From Opitutaceae bacterium (lineage in GTDB: Bacteria > Verrucomicrobiota > Verrucomicrobiia > Opitutales > Opitutaceae): a DNA stretch of 9,705 bases. Positions 6,563 through 9,705 of this stretch are shown piece after piece. The notes below the pieces were generated by a model. The model ran no database searches, was not told where the DNA came from, and was given only the letters and a program-made list of their open reading frames with translations. Numbering within the stretch: the first letter of the stretch is position 1; every line of letters starts with the position of its first letter. The translations under genes were made by a program, and so were the position numbers. Location: assembly GCA_005787865.1 (NCBI GenBank), contig SXZN01000240.1, positions 1-9,705 of the forward strand, given 5' to 3'.

Positions 6563-7462
6563 TCAATAGTCGACGTCGCGACAGCGTGCTTCGAGTTTTG
6601 CGCTAATGCGGCTGATTTGTGCTTCCGTCAGCGCCACCGGTCCACTCAGCAGTTGCGACGATAAATCTTGCGGGTTGGCGACGCGACAGCGGCGAGAATT
6701 TTGCGAGGGCTTAAGCGCCACCACCCAACCCGGCAGCGCCAATACTGGCGTGACCGTCAACTGTTCGGCGATTTCAGCTTTGATCGTAGCTGTAAACCAA
6801 TCCGCATGACGTTCGGCTTGCTCAAGGCCGTGATTGTCTTCGCCCCAAGGCCAAACCAAGGAGCCGCCATCAAAATATACGGTGCCGGGATCAAAGCCGG
6901 GGCGCGCCGGACCCTTGCGGCGAGTTTTCGTCTCAATCACAAAAACCCCCGCTGGCCCGACCGCGAGATGATCGAGATTGAAACGGTGTTCTGTCGTACC
7001 ACCCGGGACATCGTGAAAAATTCTCCAGCCGTACGCTTTCAACGGTTCAAGCTGTTCCGCCACGACGCGTTCACCGAAATACCCGAGATAGCGGTTACCA
7101 CTTTCTTGCGCGCGGCGCGAAAACCAGCGAGCGGAGTAATAGAAAGTCGCCAGGAAAACGACCAACGTTAACGCGGCTCCACCCAGTTGGAGCTCTTGCG
7201 GTAAGCGAACTGTCAGCAAGAGTAAGCTCATCCCACTCGCCGCGGGCACAACGGAGGCCACAATCATTCCGATAAAACCCTCTTCCTCAAACCGACGCAC
7301 CAAGCGAAGTTGGGTCTCGCCCGGGGCGCGCAATAATTTGAGGTCAGCGGCAAACGGCAGCCGCTGCTTCCGCTGCTGGCGATGCCAAGCAAGCATGGCG
7401 ACAATACAGCCGCCAAAGAGAGCCAGGTAGCCAAGGTAGAATATTTCGGTTGGCCAATTCAT
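6563..7462 (-). CDS. Membrane-anchored NERD-domain protein, putative nuclease
   Basis: A 299-residue protein with an N-terminal membrane segment (about 7-24), a basic cytoplasmic stretch (HRQQRKQRLP), two more hydrophobic segments (about 63-84 and 92-109) and a NERD domain (about 123-230). NERD is a nuclease-related domain of the PD-(D/E)XK fold. Its key residues are visible: YFGERVVAEQL with Glu131, NLDHLAVGPAGVFVIETK with Asp164 and the Glu177-x-Lys179 pair, and Gln215 in LEQAERHADW. The active site therefore looks intact. Target and role are unknown; NERD proteins occur alone, with helicases, kinases or zinc ribbons, and some lie near defence genes. I prefer the ATG at 7462; a TTG at 7474 would add four residues. 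There is no Shine-Dalgarno site. It is downstream of the CPXCG gene by 76 bases and probably in one transcript with it. Confidence 0.85.
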   Translation of the reverse strand: MNWPTEIFYLGYLALFGGCIVAMLAWHRQQRKQRLPFAADLKLLRAPGETQLRLVRRFEEEGFIGMIVASVVPAASGMSLLLLTVRLPQELQLGGAALTLVVFLATFYYSARWFSRRAQESGNRYLGYFGERVVAEQLEPLKAYGWRIFHDVPGGTTEHRFNLDHLAVGPAGVFVIETKTRRKGPARPGFDPGTVYFDGGSLVWPWGEDNHGLEQAERHADWFTATIKAEIAEQLTVTPVLALPGWVVALKPSQNSRRCRVANPQDLSSQLLSGPVALTEAQISRISAKLEARCRDVDY

Positions 7463-7538
7463 GGGGGCGAGCAATCAGGGGGGCGAGAGAGTGACGCGAT
7501 TCTAGCGCCGCCGTCAACGCTAGGCCGACCGGGGTATT

Positions 7539-7718
7539 TCATTCTTCGACTACATCCCAGCCGGCCAAGGCGCCGTCCTGGATATTCACGCTGACCTTCA
7601 TGGGGCGACAACACACCTCACAATCCGCCGTGAACTCCGCACTGCCCTCACTAACATCCAGGGCGAGTGAAAATGACTCGCCGCAATGAGGGCAGGAAAG
7701 AGTGAGGGCATCATGCAT
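7539..7718 (-). CDS. CPXCG motif-containing small cysteine-rich protein
   Basis: A 59-residue protein beginning MHDALTLSCPHCGESFSLAL and ending GWDVVEE. It has the two marks of the CPXCG cysteine-rich family: CPHCG at 9-13 and DCEVCCRPM at 32-40. Cys9, Cys12, Cys33 and Cys36 or Cys37 could hold one zinc ion in a small zinc ribbon. The family has no known function that I am aware of. The ATG at 7718 is preceded by the C-rich tract TACCCG and no Shine-Dalgarno site; the stop is TGA. It starts 24 bases after the FKBP lipoprotein gene, so cotranscription is likely. It is short enough to be missed by length-filtered gene finding. Confidence 0.9.
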   Translation of the reverse strand: MHDALTLSCPHCGESFSLALDVSEGSAEFTADCEVCCRPMKVSVNIQDGALAGWDVVEE

Positions 7719-7742
7719 CGGGTACCATCGAGCAAGGCTAGC

Positions 7743-8483
7743 TTACTTAATCGAGACCAGCTCGACTTCAAAAATTAACGTCGAATTAGCGGGAATTTTT
7801 CCCGCCGCCCGAGGGCCATAGCCCAGCCCAGCTGGAATATAAAGTTTCCACTTATCGCCGACCGCCATCAGTTGCAGCGCTTCGACCCAGCCTTGGATTA
7901 CGCCGGTGACGGCGAATTCGGCGGTATCACCGCGTTCCACGGAGCTGTCAAAAACCGTCCCATCGACCAGCGTGCCATGATAACGCACGACGACCGTATC
8001 GGTCGACTTGGCCTTGGGGCCTTTGCCCGTGACCAGAATTTCATACTGCAAGCCAGAAGCGGTAACTTTTACGCCCGCGCGGGTTTTATTTTTTTCTAAA
8101 AATTCCGCACCCGCGGCAAGCTGCTTAGTGGCGGCTTCCGCTGTCACTTTTGCCATCCGCTCCTGCAGCGTGGTGAACGCCGCTTGAATGTCCGCCTCAG
8201 GTAAGGCCGTTTTGGCTTTAGTCAGGCCATCCTCGAGTCCCGCCTTCAGCGCAGCTTGGTCCACGGTGAATCCGCCCTGTTGCGCAATGCCGGCGCCCAT
8301 ATTGTAACCAATTCCATAGCTGACGCGCTGTTCAACTGAGACCAATGCGCTCGCCGCGGGTTTGGCTGCGGCCTCCTTCGGTGCCTTGCTACAAGCGGGT
8401 AAAAGCAACGCCATGGCGGCCAAAGCGATGCTGAGGGAAGTAATGGAGCGAGCGCTCATTGGACGGGAGGCAACAGATGTCAT
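7743..8483 (-). CDS. FKBP-type peptidyl-prolyl isomerase lipoprotein (FkpA/Mip-like)
   Basis: A 246-residue envelope prolyl isomerase and probable chaperone. The N-terminal hydrophobic stretch ends in the lipobox LLPAC with Cys31 as the acylation site; Ser32 at +2 favours sorting to the outer membrane. An Ala/Lys linker follows, then the helical FKBP N-terminal dimerisation domain (about 48-130; VSYGIGYNMG) and the FKBP domain (about 142-246). Active-site positions of FKBP12 are kept: Tyr168 in RYHG, Phe178 and Asp179 in FDSS, Val195-Ile196, Trp199, Tyr222 and Phe238 in IFEVEL. The segment 90-130 looks like the long helix linking the two domains in Mip and FkpA. The ATG at 8483 is used here; Met9 (8459) would still leave a good signal peptide. 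It is followed after 24 bases by the CPXCG gene. Confidence 0.93.
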   Translation of the reverse strand: MTSVASRPMSARSITSLSIALAAMALLLPACSKAPKEAAAKPAASALVSVEQRVSYGIGYNMGAGIAQQGGFTVDQAALKAGLEDGLTKAKTALPEADIQAAFTTLQERMAKVTAEAATKQLAAGAEFLEKNKTRAGVKVTASGLQYEILVTGKGPKAKSTDTVVVRYHGTLVDGTVFDSSVERGDTAEFAVTGVIQGWVEALQLMAVGDKWKLYIPAGLGYGPRAAGKIPANSTLIFEVELVSIK

Positions 8484-8639
8484 ATGGAAGTGATAATAAA
8501 AGGGCCGAACGCGGCGGTGACAAGGCTCGCTTTCGCTGCAGCAGGTATAATGGCCAATTTTAAAAATCAGCCGCCTAGGCCGAACGGTAGCAGCAAGCCA
8601 ACCGTCGCGATTGAATGGCTATAAAATGAACGAAGGGGT

Positions 8640-9257
8640 TTAGCGATGCCCCCCACGGTGGGTACCGTGGCCCCCGTGCCAGGCACCGTGACCACGGTGG
8701 CCGTAAGACCCGCCATGGCTCTGATGCCCGCCAAAGCCCCAGCCGAGGCCGACGCCTACAGCCAATGGAGTCCAAAAGTCCCACGCAGGATCGTAAGTAC
8801 GAATGTAACGGGGCGAATAATAGACGGGTTCACGCTGGGTATAATAAATTGTTTCTGGTTGCGCGTAGACCACCGCCGGAGCTGGTGCTCGTGCTGGCTC
8901 TGCGACCACCGTATAGGTAGCCTTTGATAGCGCGGCGGCCCGCACAGGCGTAGCCGCCGCCACTTCTACCGTGGTGTTGTAGGCAAAAGCGCGCGTACTG
9001 CCGTCCGGATATTGGTAGACCACAATCATGCGATCGGGTGACTGTTCCATGCGCAAAATAGTCAGACCTTCCGCTTCAGCATCCTTCAATAAAGACGTGG
9101 GGGTGGGTAATTTCTCAACCGCCACCACCCCATTTAACGTCACCGGCGCTAGCGGTGCCGCGGAAGCTGGGGCGGGAGCATTTTCCTGAGCTAAAACAGA
9201 TGAACTGACCAGACTCGCGGCCAGTAAAAATGACGAAAAAAGAGCGGTGGTTTTCAT
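8640..9257 (-). CDS. Secreted protein with Tyr-rich middle and His/Gly-rich tail, unknown function
   Basis: I do not recognise a family for this 205-residue protein. A clear Sec signal peptide ends VLA/QEN after residue 23. Next is a Pro/Ala-rich linker (24-40), then a small folded-looking region (about 41-97) with alternating strands: NGVVAVEKL, GLTILRM, RMIVVYQYPDGSTRAFAYN. A second Ala/Pro-rich stretch (98-130) leads to a Tyr-rich segment, ETIYYTQREPVYYSPRY (135-151), a short Gly-rich hydrophobic segment LAVGVGLGWGFG (165-176), and a tail with eight His between 178 and 204 among Gly and Ser. The tail could bind metals such as zinc, copper or nickel, and the Gly/hydrophobic part could contact the membrane; both are inference. 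It starts at 9257 without a Shine-Dalgarno site, is the first gene of the minus-strand block, and is divergent from the helicase gene. Confidence 0.82.
   Translation of the reverse strand: MKTTALFSSFLLAASLVSSSVLAQENAPAPASAAPLAPVTLNGVVAVEKLPTPTSLLKDAEAEGLTILRMEQSPDRMIVVYQYPDGSTRAFAYNTTVEVAAATPVRAAALSKATYTVVAEPARAPAPAVVYAQPETIYYTQREPVYYSPRYIRTYDPAWDFWTPLAVGVGLGWGFGGHQSHGGSYGHRGHGAWHGGHGTHRGGHR
8653..8699. repeat. Two adjacent inverted repeats at the 3' end of the His-rich gene
   Basis: CCACGGT (8653-8659) and ACCGTGG (8664-8670) form a perfect seven-pair stem with a four-base loop. Fourteen bases on, CACCGT (8684-8689) and ACGGTG (8694-8699) form a six-pair stem, also with a four-base loop. 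Both lie in the codons for the His/Gly-rich tail, where repeated GGC, CAC and CAT codons make such symmetry likely. They could still stabilise the 3' end of the mRNA. Confidence 0.45.
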
Positions 9258-9283
9258 GGATAATAGAATGGTTACTTAAGATG

Positions 9284-9312
9284 ACCGTAAGCGCTAGGAT
9301 TGGTGCCGTCAA
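9284..9312 (-). promoter_or_regulatory. Candidate sigma-70-type promoter of the His-rich secreted protein gene
   Basis: On the minus strand TTGACG (9312-9307, five of six matches to the -35 consensus) is followed after 17 bases by TACGGT (9289-9284, three of six, keeping the TA and final T). The predicted transcript would begin around 9276 and leave a leader of roughly 20 bases before the ATG at 9257. It lies in the 154-base divergent gap to the helicase gene. Consensus matching only; the -10 is poor. Confidence 0.3.
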
Positions 9313-9411
9313 ATCTGAGTTAAGAACGGAGACGGAGAAAATCGATTTAACCGCTGCCTTTAAAGTCGTCCTGGCTTGTCTCGCAGGGGCGGAAGCCTCG
9401 TTGTGGCGCTG

Positions 9412-9705
9412 ATGTCACTGCCGTCCACCGCCCCGCTGGCTCCCCTGACTGGATGTCCGCATCCCGATGCAGTGCTCGACGCCTTTCTCCAAGCGATGAC
9501 GGCGCGCGGGCTGACGCTTTATCCGGAGCAGGAAGAGGCCATTCTCGAGTTGTTCGCAGGCCGCAACGTCGTGCTTAATACGCCGACCGGCTCGGGTAAA
9601 TCATTGGTGGCGGCGGCCCTGCATTTCAAATCACTCTGCGCGGGGCAGCGCTCTGTTTACACCTGTCCCATTAAAGCGCTGGTCAACGAAAAATTCCTCA
9701 GCCTC
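9412..9705 (+). CDS. DEAD/DEAH-box helicase, DUF3516 type (5' part only)
   Basis: The first 98 codons of a gene that continues past the window. The peptide shows a Q-motif-like LYPEQEEAI (36-44), the Walker A motif TPTGSGKS (57-64) and motif Ia, PIKALVNEK (86-94), so this is the start of an ATP-dependent superfamily 2 helicase domain. The order and the wording YTCPIKALVNEKF match helicases that carry a C-terminal DUF3516 domain; that assignment comes from memory of the N-terminal region, since the rest is not visible. The ATG at 9412 is chosen because the conserved region begins soon after and no in-frame extension is needed. It has no Shine-Dalgarno site. It is divergent from the His-rich protein gene, 154 bases away. 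Confidence 0.85.
   Translation, partial: MSLPSTAPLAPLTGCPHPDAVLDAFLQAMTARGLTLYPEQEEAILELFAGRNVVLNTPTGSGKSLVAAALHFKSLCAGQRSVYTCPIKALVNEKFLSL

Noticed and set aside
8546..8551. Perfect TATAAT on the plus strand
   Set aside because: No -35-like hexamer lies 16-18 bases upstream and the only thing downstream is the antisense of the His-rich gene. Probably chance in an A/T-richer gap.
8575..8640. Possible terminator downstream of the His-rich gene
   Set aside because: The inverted repeat ACGGT/ACCGT is only five pairs over a long loop, and the later GATTTTT run is not adjacent to it. Not supported as an intrinsic terminator.
9230..9412. 60-codon plus-strand reading frame spanning the divergent gap
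   Set aside because: It overlaps the signal-peptide region of the His-rich gene in antisense, has no family resemblance and ends at the helicase start. It is a chance open frame.
1..9705. Mobile element, CRISPR array, tRNA/rRNA gene or toxin-antitoxin pair
   Set aside because: I saw no transposase or integrase motif, no regularly spaced direct repeats, no recognisable tRNA or rRNA sequence, and no small paired genes other than the CPXCG protein.

Overview
The window looks like an ordinary, densely coding stretch of a Gram-negative bacterial chromosome. It is moderately GC-rich, with intergenic gaps of 24 to about 155 bases, and has no transposase, integrase, tRNA, rRNA, CRISPR array or phage gene. 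Envelope features (a lipobox lipoprotein and several Sec signal peptides) indicate a diderm. Almost no gene has a Shine-Dalgarno sequence; most starts instead follow a short pyrimidine-rich tract. That, together with the gene mix (a DUF3516-type DEAD-box helicase, a CPXCG cysteine-rich protein, a divergent GreA-like factor), would fit a Verrucomicrobiota (Opitutae-like) genome. A gammaproteobacterium is the main alternative. This assignment is inference, not a search result.

Layout. Bases 1-123 may hold the tail of an upstream gene, followed by a GC-rich hairpin. A plus-strand block follows: an exported oligopeptidase B-like S9A peptidase (201-2303), an exported isoaspartyl peptidase/asparaginase (2330-3358), a GreA/GreB-like transcription factor with a GTG start (3435-3911), and a YqeY protein (3977-4426). 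This block ends tail to tail with a minus-strand block, which reads in transcription order: a secreted protein with a His/Gly-rich tail (9257-8640), an FKBP-type prolyl isomerase lipoprotein (8483-7743), a 59-residue CPXCG cysteine-rich protein (7718-7539), a membrane-anchored NERD-domain putative nuclease (7462-6563), the tRNA m6t6A37 methyltransferase TrmO (6483-5656), a DUF1294 membrane protein overlapping TrmO by ATGA (5659-5363), and a DTW-domain tRNA acp3U transferase (5235-4459). At the right edge a DUF3516-type DEAD/DEAH helicase starts divergently at 9412 and runs out of the window.

How the genes fit together. The first pair is a plausible exported peptide-degradation unit: an endo-oligopeptidase plus an enzyme that clears beta-aspartyl peptides and asparagine. 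The middle has an RNA/translation theme: a GreA-like factor and YqeY on one strand, and TrmO and TapT, two tRNA-modifying enzymes, on the other with DUF1294 between them. The right part is envelope and protein-quality related. No clear new multigene system is visible. The points most worth following are the His-rich secreted protein, the exported S9A peptidase with a substituted S1 position, the FKBP/CPXCG/NERD run, the TrmO-DUF1294-TapT run, and the window-wide absence of Shine-Dalgarno sites.
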